Part shown: in pieces, positions 26,044 to 37,000 of the stretch | Position numbering within the stretch: the stretch's first letter is position 1 | Layout of the letters: every line of letters begins with the position of its first letter | Source of the DNA: Pseudomonadota bacterium | Lineage (GTDB): Bacteria; Pseudomonadota; Gammaproteobacteria; Steroidobacterales; JBCBZW01 | Length of the DNA: 64,000 nt | NCBI GenBank assembly: GCA_039193195.1 | Contig: JBCCWS010000024.1 | Span: 20,535 to 84,534 of the forward strand | Direction of reading: 5' to 3' | Position numbers and translations under genes: made by a program | Notes under the pieces: generated by a model | Seen by the model: the letters and a program-made list of their open reading frames with translations, nothing else | Database searches by the model: none | Told to the model about the DNA's origin: nothing

Positions 26044-29000
26044 TCATGCCGCCAAGGGTGAACCATCGCCACCCCGAACCAGGGCGACGATCTTATCCTC
26101 GTGTCGACGCACGCTGACCGCTACGGTGCGCCCGTGGGCGACCACTGTCGCCACCTGCTGCGTCTCATCCACAGTGGCTACCTCGAAGTCGGAGGGTCGA
26201 CCCTGCAACCCAGTGCCGAAGCTCTTGGCCACGGCCTCCTTGGCACACCAGAGGCGCAGGGCATAGTCTTCGCGCGCATCCATTGGCCGGGACGCCACCA
26301 ACGCCCGCTCCGCGGCAGTCAAGGCACCGTCGAGGAACGAGCCAAGTTCGACGCGTCCGAGCGTCTCCAGATCAACGCCCACTTCGTGCTGTCCGTGGGT
26401 AACCGCTGCCAGGCACATACCGCCCACGTGGGCGAGGGAGACGGCGGGCATCTGAATGTCCAGCCCCGTTGCGTGAACCTGGGGCCGACCCTGCCCGTCG
26501 TGGCCGACCGTGATGTCTGCCGGGCATAGGAGCAGACCCTCGGTTTGCGCGAGCCAGTAGCGAACGGCCTCCTTGAGTGCGAGGCGGCCAACGATCCACT
26601 CACTCATTTGCTTCGGATTTAGGCGCAGCTCATGCCACTCGGCCCGCTCAGCAGCGCTCAGCACCGTGAAGGCGAGCAGGCGCTTCCAGACGGCACCGGC
26701 ATCCTCCAAGAACCCATGGGGGAACGCGGGCAGATACCAAACGACAGCGTCGGCCTCGGCCTCCGGGAAGAGTGGCGTCCAGTCCTCACCGAACCAACCC
26801 TCGCGCGGGTTCGTTCGCGCCTCATAAAAGCTGTGGGGCACGCGAAAGAAACGGTCGCGCCAGCCGCTGATGCGCAGGACGGCGTGACCTTCGCTGTCGA
26901 GACAGTCGAAGCTACCGCCGAGGAAGCGGGCGTTGGAGGCGTCGCCATCGAGGAAGCCGAGGCGACCACGCAGGTAGCAGTCACCCGTGTCCTCGCGATG
27001 GGCCTGCAGTAGCTCGATACGGCCGATGCTGGAGGGGAAGGACGAGAAATCCGTGCCTAGACTCTGCGCCAACCAAAAGGCCGTCAGATGGCCGATCGAA
27101 TCGAGTAGCACGGGATTTAGGAAGAACCCGTTGGCGTGCTCCTCCTCGAAGAAGCCGCCGGTTGGCGTGTTGGCAAGCCGCAGATCCATACCCGTCTCAT
27201 CGAAGGCCAGGAGGCTCGCTACGGAGTGGAACAGGGGACCGTGGAACATGCCCGTGGTGTAGAGGTCCGCGTCCTCCCACAGGGGCGCACGCGGCGAGCG
27301 CAGCGCTTCCACTAGACCACCGTCAGGCAGGGGCGCCTCGGCGAAGATCACCTCGCCCTCCACCAATAGCTGCCCCATCTCATCTTCCAGCCAAGCCCTT
27401 ACGCGCGCGCCGCTGTTGCCCCGCTTAGCCCGTAGGCGAATCGTGCGCGTCCCCGCATCTACGGCCACCCAGTTGAAGGCTTGGACATTCTCCAGAGCCA
27501 CCACGAGCGGTTGATCCGTGAGCAGAGCCGCGACTTCCACCAACATTTCAAGGCTCACGCTAAGCGGCGATACGGGCAACGCCATCAGGGACGGATCGAG
27601 GTCGGATACGCTGCGCGCATAGAGTACGTGATGACGTAGGAAGCGCTGACGCGCGAGGTCGAAGTCGAACTCGGCCGTCACCTCCGTCTGCGAGTGCGTG
27701 AGGATGCGAGAGACAAGGGCACGGCCGGGCGCGGGCGGTTCAACCTGCGGGGCGGCCAGGGCGGGAACATCGGCTTGCACATGCGGGGGCTGGGAGACCG
27801 ACACGGTGGTGCCCGGAATCGTTCCCCCCAGGGCGTCGAAGACGCGCGTCTGCTGATGGAGGAAGTCCTGCATCAAACCGAGGTGCGCGCGCATTAGGTC
27901 GGTGGCCGCATCACCCTCGCCAGCCGTATCAGCCGTATCAGCCGTGGGTGGTGCTAGGGAACGCCCCTCCGGAACAGGGAGCGCCGCCGGCAGGGCCTCG
28001 TGGACGGTGGCGGGCAGCTTCGGCACCATCGCCTCGCGCAGCTCGGCCACCGTATCGTCGTCCAAGCGGATGTAGGGCAACGTGTTGGGCACAGGCAATG
28101 CGGGCCGCAGCCCCTTGCCCGCGTAATGCTCGGCGTCCGTGCGGCATACCTGGCGCCCGGCGTAGAGGGCTTCCCAGCGCATGGACTGGCCTGCGGCGTA
28201 GAGTCGACCGAGCAGCTGCTGCAAGACCTGTAGATCAGGCTTCGAGCGGCTGTTGGCGGAAGCGGCCACGTGCGGTCGGTCGCGCAGAATATCGTCGACA
28301 AAGGAGGTGAGGTTGCCGGACGGCCCCACTTCTAAGAAGTGGCGTACGCCGTCCGCGTACAGCTGCTCAACGGTCTCGACGAACTTCACGGTGGACGCCC
28401 ACTGTACCGCTGCCAGGTGCCGCTTCTGGCCAGCCTCAGCGGGGAAAGGCTCAGCATTCACACAGGAGTACACGGGCACCGCGGGCTCGACGAACTCCAC
28501 CTCCTGCAGGAAGGACTCGACGGCCTCCGCCACGGGCGAGAAGAGCGGCGTATGGTACGCCCGGTCGAAGGGCAAGAACACGCAAAGGCCACCACGACGG
28601 CGAAGCTCCGCGGCCACCTCCTCCATCTTCTCCTGAGAACCGAACAGAACCGTTTGGTTCGCGCAGTTATCGAGCGCCAGGTGCACCTCGCCGTTGGACT
28701 GCGCGATGAGCGACTGTACGTCTTCCCTCGGCACAGCCCCAACCGTCAACAACGCCCCGCGGGCCACGGCACCGGCCGCCTCCATGGGTTCGTACATACG
28801 GTTGAGGTTGCGGATATGATCGCGCAGCTCGTCCTTGCTCTCGAGACGGATCATGCCCGAAGCCACGAGCGCGCTGTTCTCGCCACTCGAGTGCCCCACC
28901 ATCACGTCGGCCGTTACCCCGCACGCCTTGAGCAGGTGAAAGATTGCCTGGTTGGCGATGAACATGGACTCGGAACCGATGCGCAACGTGTGCAGCTGCG

Positions 29001-30954
29001 ATGCGAGCCATTCGCGGTTCTCGTCCGTGACGCCGTTGGGAGGCATGAACACGGCGCTGGAGGGTGAGAACTCGCGCTGTCCGGCGAAGATGCCGTCCCA
29101 GAAGTCGAACCACTGGCGTACCTGAGGAAACGCGAGAGCGAGCTCACAGAGCATACCGTGGTACTGAGCCCCTTCACCGGGGAACAGGAAAGCGACCTTG
29201 CCGCCGAGCGGCTTTGCGCTGAAATACATGCCGCTGCGCGTCTGGAACTGTAATCGACCGCGATCGGCGAGACGCTTTCGCGCGCGGCCGAGCTTGTCGC
29301 GCAGATCCTCTATGCTGGTAGCGACGATCGCCAAACGCTGACGACCGCCTTCGCTGCGCTCCGACGCCGTGTAGGCGATGTCGCGCAAGCGCGCGCCTGC
29401 CTTATCGCAATCCGCTGCTACCGTCTCCAGCTCGCTCACCAAGGCCTCGCGGTCGTCACCGCTCATGACCACCAACTCGCTCGACCACTCGTAGAGCGCG
29501 GAGCCCTCAGCTTCGACGTTACTGTCGAACTCCTCGAGCACGGCGTGGGTATTGATCCCACCGAAACCAAAGGCGTTCACCGCGGCGCGGCGCGGCGCCT
29601 CCCCCGCTTGCACCCACGGTCGCGTGTCCGTGTTCACGCAGAACCGCGTTTGCTCGAGTTCGAGCGCAGGGTTTGGATCCTCGCACAAGGTCGGCGGCAA
29701 GGTGCGGTGATAGAGCGAAAGCGCCATCTTGATCAACCCGGCCACCCCTGCCGCCGGGATCGTATGGCTAATCATCGACTTCACTGAGCCGATGGCTGCG
29801 GATGGCAGACGCCCCTCGCGACCACCGAACACTTCCGTCAGGGCGCCGATTTCAGTCTTGTCGCCGAGGGGTATTCCAGTACCGTGAGCCTCGAGCAAGC
29901 CGACGCTCTCCACGGGAACACCGGTTTGGCGGTAGGCGCGCTGCATGGCGAGGATCTCGCCGTCGCGATTCGGGGCAAGCAAGCCTAGGGCTCGCCCGTC
30001 ACTGGAGTGACCAACGCCCTTCACCACCGCGTAGACCCGGTCGCCGTCGCGGCGAGCATCATCCAGGCGCTTCAACACTACAGCGCCAAGGCCTTCCCCA
30101 AGCAGCGTACCGTCGGCCCGAGCGTCGAAGGGTCGCGGGGCGTTGCTATCCGAGAGTGCGCCTAGCTGCGTAAACACCGCGAGCACCTCTGCCGGCATGC
30201 TAGCGTTGACGCCGCCGGCGATCATGAGGTCGCTATCGCCACGCCGAAGCTCCTCGATGGCTGCACCCACGGCGAGCAGAGACGAGGCACAGGCGGCATC
30301 GATGATGTAGTTCGGCCCCTTTAGATCGAGGCGATTGGCAATACGCCCGGTCATCACGTTAGGTACCAAGCCTGGCGCAATGTCGGCATTGAAGGGGGGT
30401 AGCTTGGCGAGCATCTCCTCGCGCAGGCGATCGAAGGCATCATCGGGTGCATCTGGCAGGAGGCCGCGCAGGAGCTCCACGGTCTGATCGACGACGACCC
30501 CGTGCTGAACGACGTTCGCATTGCCGCGATGCAGGTAGGTGCTGTGACCGAGAATGACGCCCGTCTTGGTGTGATCCGCCTCGAGATAGCCCGCGTCCAC
30601 CAGCGCGTCTCGAGCGATCTTCAGGGCTAGGAAGTGATCGGGCTCACCGCCGTCTACGGAGTTGGGCATGATGCCAAACTCGAGGCTGTCAAAGGCGTAG
30701 AGATCGCGCAGGAATCCTCCAGCAGTGGTGGAGATCCGATTGCGGTCTGCATCGTCCGGCAGGTAGTGGCGCTCAGCACCCCACTCCGGCAACGGTTCAC
30801 CGATCGCGCTTACCTGGCCGAGGATGTTCGACCAGAAGTGCTCTAGGTTTCGAGCTCCGGGGAACATGCAAGCCATGCCCACAATGGCGACATCCGCGTT
30901 GGCGGTGTTCGCTTCTGGCTCGGCCGTGCCGCCGATCGGATCGTGATCGCTCAT
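26044..30954 (-). CDS. Type I polyketide synthase KS-AT-DH with C-terminal phosphopantetheinyl transferase
   Basis: A 1636-residue multienzyme. KS, about 20-475, has active Cys222 in DAACASS, His357 in AHGTG and His397 in ISHTIPAAG, where Ser replaces the usual Gly. AT, about 580-930, has GHSSGE with Ser689. A Pro/Ala-rich linker holds no ACP serine motif. A double hotdog dehydratase-like part at about 1090-1390 has ALPVSPLSVSLEM and FLNPVLLDSIGH. The C-terminal Sfp-type PPTase, about 1400-1620, has VGVDLE near 1525 and WCAKEAVAKSFG near 1569. The PPTase would activate the ACPs of this locus. It lies 109 bp after the other PKS. It resembles PUFA-synthase or enediyne-type iterative systems without matching either. 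Confidence 0.88.
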   Translation of the reverse strand: MSDHDPIGGTAEPEANTANADVAIVGMACMFPGARNLEHFWSNILGQVSAIGEPLPEWGAERHYLPDDADRNRISTTAGGFLRDLYAFDSLEFGIMPNSVDGGEPDHFLALKIARDALVDAGYLEADHTKTGVILGHSTYLHRGNANVVQHGVVVDQTVELLRGLLPDAPDDAFDRLREEMLAKLPPFNADIAPGLVPNVMTGRIANRLDLKGPNYIIDAACASSLLAVGAAIEELRRGDSDLMIAGGVNASMPAEVLAVFTQLGALSDSNAPRPFDARADGTLLGEGLGAVVLKRLDDARRDGDRVYAVVKGVGHSSDGRALGLLAPNRDGEILAMQRAYRQTGVPVESVGLLEAHGTGIPLGDKTEIGALTEVFGGREGRLPSAAIGSVKSMISHTIPAAGVAGLIKMALSLYHRTLPPTLCEDPNPALELEQTRFCVNTDTRPWVQAGEAPRRAAVNAFGFGGINTHAVLEEFDSNVEAEGSALYEWSSELVVMSGDDREALVSELETVAADCDKAGARLRDIAYTASERSEGGRQRLAIVATSIEDLRDKLGRARKRLADRGRLQFQTRSGMYFSAKPLGGKVAFLFPGEGAQYHGMLCELALAFPQVRQWFDFWDGIFAGQREFSPSSAVFMPPNGVTDENREWLASQLHTLRIGSESMFIANQAIFHLLKACGVTADVMVGHSSGENSALVASGMIRLESKDELRDHIRNLNRMYEPMEAAGAVARGALLTVGAVPREDVQSLIAQSNGEVHLALDNCANQTVLFGSQEKMEEVAAELRRRGGLCVFLPFDRAYHTPLFSPVAEAVESFLQEVEFVEPAVPVYSCVNAEPFPAEAGQKRHLAAVQWASTVKFVETVEQLYADGVRHFLEVGPSGNLTSFVDDILRDRPHVAASANSRSKPDLQVLQQLLGRLYAAGQSMRWEALYAGRQVCRTDAEHYAGKGLRPALPVPNTLPYIRLDDDTVAELREAMVPKLPATVHEALPAALPVPEGRSLAPPTADTADTAGEGDAATDLMRAHLGLMQDFLHQQTRVFDALGGTIPGTTVSVSQPPHVQADVPALAAPQVEPPAPGRALVSRILTHSQTEVTAEFDFDLARQRFLRHHVLYARSVSDLDPSLMALPVSPLSVSLEMLVEVAALLTDQPLVVALENVQAFNWVAVDAGTRTIRLRAKRGNSGARVRAWLEDEMGQLLVEGEVIFAEAPLPDGGLVEALRSPRAPLWEDADLYTTGMFHGPLFHSVASLLAFDETGMDLRLANTPTGGFFEEEHANGFFLNPVLLDSIGHLTAFWLAQSLGTDFSSFPSSIGRIELLQAHREDTGDCYLRGRLGFLDGDASNARFLGGSFDCLDSEGHAVLRISGWRDRFFRVPHSFYEARTNPREGWFGEDWTPLFPEAEADAVVWYLPAFPHGFLEDAGAVWKRLLAFTVLSAAERAEWHELRLNPKQMSEWIVGRLALKEAVRYWLAQTEGLLLCPADITVGHDGQGRPQVHATGLDIQMPAVSLAHVGGMCLAAVTHGQHEVGVDLETLGRVELGSFLDGALTAAERALVASRPMDAREDYALRLWCAKEAVAKSFGTGLQGRPSDFEVATVDETQQVATVVAHGRTVAVSVRRHEDKIVALVRGGDGSPLAA

Positions 30955-31063
30955 CGTATTGCGTGCCTCGCGGTCTCATGGTGGTGATGCCTGTGAGGCG
31001 CACGCACCTTGCCGTCTCGTTAGGAACCGGGGCGCAGTACCGCGCAGGCACTGCGCCACCGTG

Positions 31064-34000
31064 TCAGACGCAGATCTCGCCCTTCCAGGTGCCACCCAGA
31101 CGATTGAGCGCTGGACTGGACGTGCACTCCAGACGCTCGATGTACAGGCGCAGCCGACCGTCCTGGTCGACGAAAGCGACATCGGCCCGCACCTGATGGG
31201 GCGGGCGCTCCGGATACACTAGGAAGTGCATACGCGACGGCCCGAGCGATCCCTCACCAAAGCGCCGTACGCGGCCGAAGCGACTTGGCAGAGCGGACTC
31301 CGCCTCCATGGCGTGGGCCCAAAGCAGACCCATCTGGGCAGCCGCATCGGTCCAGCCTGGATCAAACAACCAGCCATTGGACGCCCGTACTTGCGGCAGC
31401 CACTCGCTTGGCTCGCTCGCCTGCACTTCAGCCAAGGCCCCGTGGGCATCGATCCCCGCTAGGCGGGTAACAGTCTGGAAACAGGGACCGTGGAACAGGC
31501 GCTCCTGATAGGCTTGGCGCGCCGACACCGGCGACGCCGCCGGGTGCAGGACAGACTGGTATGCCGTGGGTTCAGGGACCTCGCTGGCCAGGCGAACGAT
31601 GCCGCGGTAGTGCGGCGGTCCGGCCAGCCCCGCCGTACGCAGCTCCAGAGCCACCTCGAAGTCGGCATCCCCGCTCTCAGTCACGGGCCGGCTGACCAGC
31701 ACTTGAGCGTCGAAGCCACCGTCATCTAGGCGCAAACCGCGCATCACCCGCAGATCCACCACCTCGGTGACGTAGCGATTCGGCCATAGGCTGCCAGCGC
31801 ATTCGGCGAACAGCTCGACCGCGACCGCAGCGGGTAGCACCGGAATGTCATCTAGCAGGTGCTCGGCGAGATAGTGGTCCAGGCCCGTGTGGATTCGTCG
31901 GTACAGCAGCACCCCGCCCTCGCTGGACGTCGACTGCATGCCCGCCAGCAGTGGCCACTTCGGGCCCTCCCCGGTCACGGCCTGGATCAGCGGCGTAGCG
32001 CTTTCGGCTCGCCAGGCGCCCGCATCTAGCTCGTGCTGCTCCCAGGGACCCTCGCCAAACACCACTTCCACATCTTCCAAGGGGGCGTGCACGATCTCGT
32101 CGAAGAAAGCGGCGGCACCGCCCGCAGCAGGCACCAGGCGCACCCCGCGCGACTCAAACTTACGTCGCGTCTCGGGCGTGACCATCCCCTGGCCGTGCCG
32201 GCTGCCCTCCCAGGGCCCCCAGTTCATGGCGGATACCTTCACCCGCCCGTGCCACAGGGCGTGCAGTTGGCACGCCATGCGGTTGAGTAACTCGTTTGCC
32301 GTAGCGTAGTCCGTCTGCCCACTGTTGCCGTAGCGACCGGCCACCGAAGTAAAGAGCGCGAAGAACTTCAGCGTATCCGTACGCAAGCGCCGGGCGAGGA
32401 GAAAGGCGCTATCGACCTTCGTGTCGAAGACGCGAGCGAAGCTGTCGGGCGTTTTGTCCGCGAGGAGCTTGTCCTCGAGGATACCGGCGCCATGTACGAC
32501 GCCATCGACGCGGCCGAAACGAGCGTACAGGTCGTCTAGCGTCGATGCGACCTGCGCCTCGTCCCGGACGTCGCAAACGCGATACTCGACGGTGGCCCCC
32601 AGGGCTTGAAAGTCAGCGAGGTTGGCTAAGATTTCCCGATCCTGCAGGATCGATTGGACTCGCCGATTCACATCGACCGGCCGCAGGGCTTCACCGCTTG
32701 CTTGGGCCTCTCGCAGGAGCTGACCACGCAGTGCATTCGCGTCCAGTCCCTCGTAGGCCGCTGGGGTCGCCTCGGGCAACGGTTTGCGGCCAGCCAGCAC
32801 CAAGGTAGCTCCGGTGGCTGCGATCGTCCGCAGCACTTCTGCCGTCACCCCGCGGGCACCGCCTGTAGCGAACACGATCCAATCCGCGCAAGGCAAGCGC
32901 AGGGGACTGGGCGCTTCGCTGCGCTGTACCGGCACAGCAACGGATCGGAACACGTGGCGAACCCCGCCGGGGTATCCCGTCTCGATCCGCCCACCGGGCA
33001 AGCGCAGCTCCGTCAGCAGCGTGGTCGCCAACTCATCGATCGGTCGAGCAGGATCCAGATCGACCACCTTGAGCTGTGCCTCAGGCCATTCCTCGCCTAC
33101 AGACTTTATGAGGCCCACGACGCCCCCCTGGGGCGCGACACCGCCGATCCGATCCTGGCCACGGCCGAAGCGACCACCGAGCGCTGTACCGGCGACTACC
33201 CGGCCGCCCTGCGACAGCTCCGCCCCGCCGGCGCGAAGCAGCTGAGCAAAGGCCTTCTCCGTCCACCCGGTGACCGTGCCAAACCCCTCCAATGAGGTAC
33301 TCCCCAACGCCAGTACGGGCGCCGACAGGCACGCGGTGTGGATCACACCGCGAAGTGGACCATGCTCGGCTTGTACCTGCGCGAGCCACGCTTCGAACGC
33401 AGTCTCATCGACGGCCGCCGGAATGTCCCAGTAGGCGACTGCAACACCAGGCTCCGCCTGTAGCTGAGCCTCGACGGCGTCGGCCACCTGCGCCGATAAG
33501 CCGCTATGCCGTGTAATCACGAAGAGGCCAGCGGCAAGCGGATCGACCGTCACCCCACTAACACCCTCCGGCTGCGCCTGAACGATGAACCGGGGCAGAG
33601 CGGCGCAGCCCGCTTCCTCCGCCCCGGTCAACTCAAAAGGGGCTGCAGCAGCCTCCTTCTGCGTTGCACCTGCGCTTAGCCAGTCGATCATGCCCTGCAG
33701 CGTGGTCTGACCGTTTAGTGCCTCGGTGACCTCGTCCTCCCGGCCTCCGACGAGCGCCGCCGGGAGTTGCTTGGTCAGGGCGCCGACGATCTCAACTCGC
33801 TTGATCGAGTCGATGCCGAGATCGGCCTCCAGGTTCTGGTCGAGGCCGAGCATGCTCTGCGGGTAACCCGTGCGCTCTTCCACGATGCCGAGCAGCAAGC
33901 TCTTGACCGACTCCGGGTCGCCACTGCCCGCTGCGGCGGCTGTCGCCGGCGCAGGTGTCGGAGCTGGCGTTGGCGTTGGTGCCGGTGTAGGCGGCGGTGG

Positions 34001-37000
34001 GGGCACGGCCGCGACGGGCGCAGGGACGGGTGCGGGTGCGGGTGCGGGAACGGGCGCTGGGGCGGGAGCGACTACGGCTGCTGGCGCGGGCACCTCCACC
34101 GGCGCCGCAGTCGGGGCAGGCGCCGCGACCTGGGGCACCACCGGTGCAGCCACCCGTCGCACGCGCGGTGCCGCGCGCCGAGCCGCAAGCAACGCTCCGC
34201 CTTCGCGAGACGCCGCAGGCGTGCCGGTCAGGTAGGCGGTCATCACGCTCTCCTGCGTAGCCAGGAACTGGCGCATCGTGTCTTGGTAGAGCGCGAGCAC
34301 GGACTCCCGCTCACCTTCTAAGGGCGCGTAGTAATCCTGCGCCGGCGGTGCATCACCGCTTCCGGGTCGTTCAGACACGGTTGTCTCCTTGTGCAATGGT
34401 TGTTCTGGTCGAGAGGTCAGAGGGCTAGCTACCGGGTGGGCGGTCGCCGTGGCGACGCCCGGGAATGTCGCCGCTCCAGGTGCCTGCGCGGGGGCGGGGG
34501 TGGGAGCAGTCGACGGGGAAGTTGGCGTGGGGGCAGTCGTGCTCGGCGCCGGCGCCGACGCGGCGGACGTGCCTGTCATGACTGGAGGCGAGCTCGAGCT
34601 GAGCGCTGATTGGCGATCGGCGACTTCCTCAACGGTCAGCGGCTGGCGCGGCGCGTCGAGGGCGCGGCGTGCGGCACTGCCGTTGAGCATCCAGATGTGC
34701 GGCCCAATCTCCTGCTCGCGCGATGCAGACGCGAGGTTCGCTAGATCGATCTCGCGGCACTCTCGCTGTGCGAACAGCGGGCTAACATCCAGCTTAACGC
34801 CCTGGGTAAGCAAGGTACCAACACCCTGCACCAATCCTTTCAGACCACCCTCGTGATCATCGATACGCACAACGCAATGCTCGCGACCCTCGAGGATCTG
34901 ATCGATTAAGCTCGCCTGCACGTTCTTTGGTCCCAGACCGACGAAGACCCGTGCGCCATCCCGGTACATGGCCTCAACCTCGGCCACGAACTCAACCGGT
35001 GAGCCGAGGTGCTCCGCGAGGATCCGGCGAATACCCTCGGGGCTGCGCTCGTGCGGCCTCGCAGTGGTGTTCGAGTAAACGGGGAAATCCGGCACGCGGA
35101 ACGGTACCTGCGCCATGAAGTTGGCCAGTTCGGTAGCGGCCGGCGAGACAAAGGGCGAATGGAAGGCCGCCCCCACTTTGAGCGGCTTAGCGTCGAAGCC
35201 TGCCTCGAGCAAGCGCTCGACGGCGGCGCCAATCGACTCACGCGAACCTGAGAGGATGCTCTGCTTGGGCGCGTTGTGATTAGCCACCAGGACGTCGGTG
35301 TAATCCTGGGCGATCTGCTCGACATCGCCCCTGTCAGCCTGCACGGCCGCCATGGTGCCGAGATCGCGCCCTTTCGCGGCCTCGACAATAAAGCGACCAC
35401 GGGCTTCGGAGAGGCGGATAAAGGACTCGAGATCGACAACGCCAGCCGCGTAGAGGGCGGCGTACTCGCCGTAGCTGTGACCGGCCGCCATATCGGGTTT
35501 GAGGCCGAAGCGCTGTAGAAGTTGCCACAGACCCGCCTCGACCACGCCTAGAGCCGGCTGGGCGATCTCCGGACGCATCAGGGTGCCGACCGCCTCCTGC
35601 TCCTCCTGCGGCGACAACAAGGCTTGCGTGTAGATGAGCCGCGACAAGCGGCTGCCGGGCACCGCCCGCTCGATCTCGTCGGCGAGCCATTGATCCGCAC
35701 CCTTGAGAACCTGCGCGATCTCCGGGAAGGCAAGCGCCACCTCGCGCAACATGTTCGGGTACTGCGACCCTTGGCCGGCGAACATAACCGCTAACTGACC
35801 GCGACCAGCGAGCGGGCTGGCCGTGAACGCAGCCTGCGGCGGCAACGGGGCCCGCTCGGGGGCTCGAACATGCGCCAGCAGCATACGTAGGAAAGTAGGC
35901 AGATCGTCGCCGGCCCGTGCGACGAGGGTCGCCACTCGATCGCCTGGCGTGTACTGACGAGCGAGCGAGTAAGCCAGGTCACGCAGGGTCGGCTGGGCAC
36001 CGGCTTCGAGCTGTGCCGCCACCTGCTCGATGCGCTCGCCCACTTCGTGCACGCCAGAACCTGAGAAGATCAGTAGCTCCGCGGGCCACGCGTCGCGAAG
36101 GGCTGCCCCCTCGTGCGCAGGTCGCTCCGCTGCGTGCTCCTCGAGGGTGACGTGGAAGTTGGTGCCACCAAATCCAAACGCGCTGACCCCAGCCCGTCGC
36201 GGCCCATCGCTCACCCAAGGCTGCGCTTGATCGACGATGGTCAAGGGGCTATCGGCATCCGCGATGCGGGAGTTGGCCTTCTCCACATTCGCATGCGGAG
36301 GAAGCACCTTGTGATACAGGGCGAGGGAGGTCTTGATCAGCCCGGCGACGCCGGCCGAGGCTTTGGTGTGCCCGATCATGGTTTTGACCGAACCGATCAC
36401 GGATTGCTTCGGCTTGGCCCCGTGCTCGCCGAGCAAGCGGGTCACGGTTTCAAGCTCAGCCGTATCGCCGGCGACGGTACCCGTGCCGTGGGCTTCAAAT
36501 AGTCCGACGCTCTGCGGGGAGTAACCGGCTGCGTCGTAGGCGCGCTCTAGGGCGCGGATCTGACCGTCCGGGTGCGGTGCCGTCATGCTGCGCGCGCGAC
36601 CGTCACTCGATCCCCCTACGCCCTTGATCACAGCGTAGATCCGGTCGCCGTCGCGCTCCGCGTCCTCGACGCGCTTGAGCACGAGCATCGCGATCCCCTC
36701 GGAGATGACGATGCCATCAGCAGACGTGTCGAAGGTACGACAGCGCCCGCGCGGACTTAGCGCCTGAGTTTTCGAGAAACACAGGTATCCGAACGGACCT
36801 TGCACCGTGTCGACGCCGCCGGCGACAGCAAGGTCGCTGCGGCCCGCCTCTAGTTCGCTCACCGCCTGATAGACGGCCGTGAGCGAAGAGGCGCAGGCAG
36901 AATCGACGATGTAGTTCAGGCCACCGAAGTCAAAGCGATTCGCGGCGCGGCCGGCAGCCACGTTCAGCAAGATTCCCGCGAAGCTGTCCTCGGTCCAACT

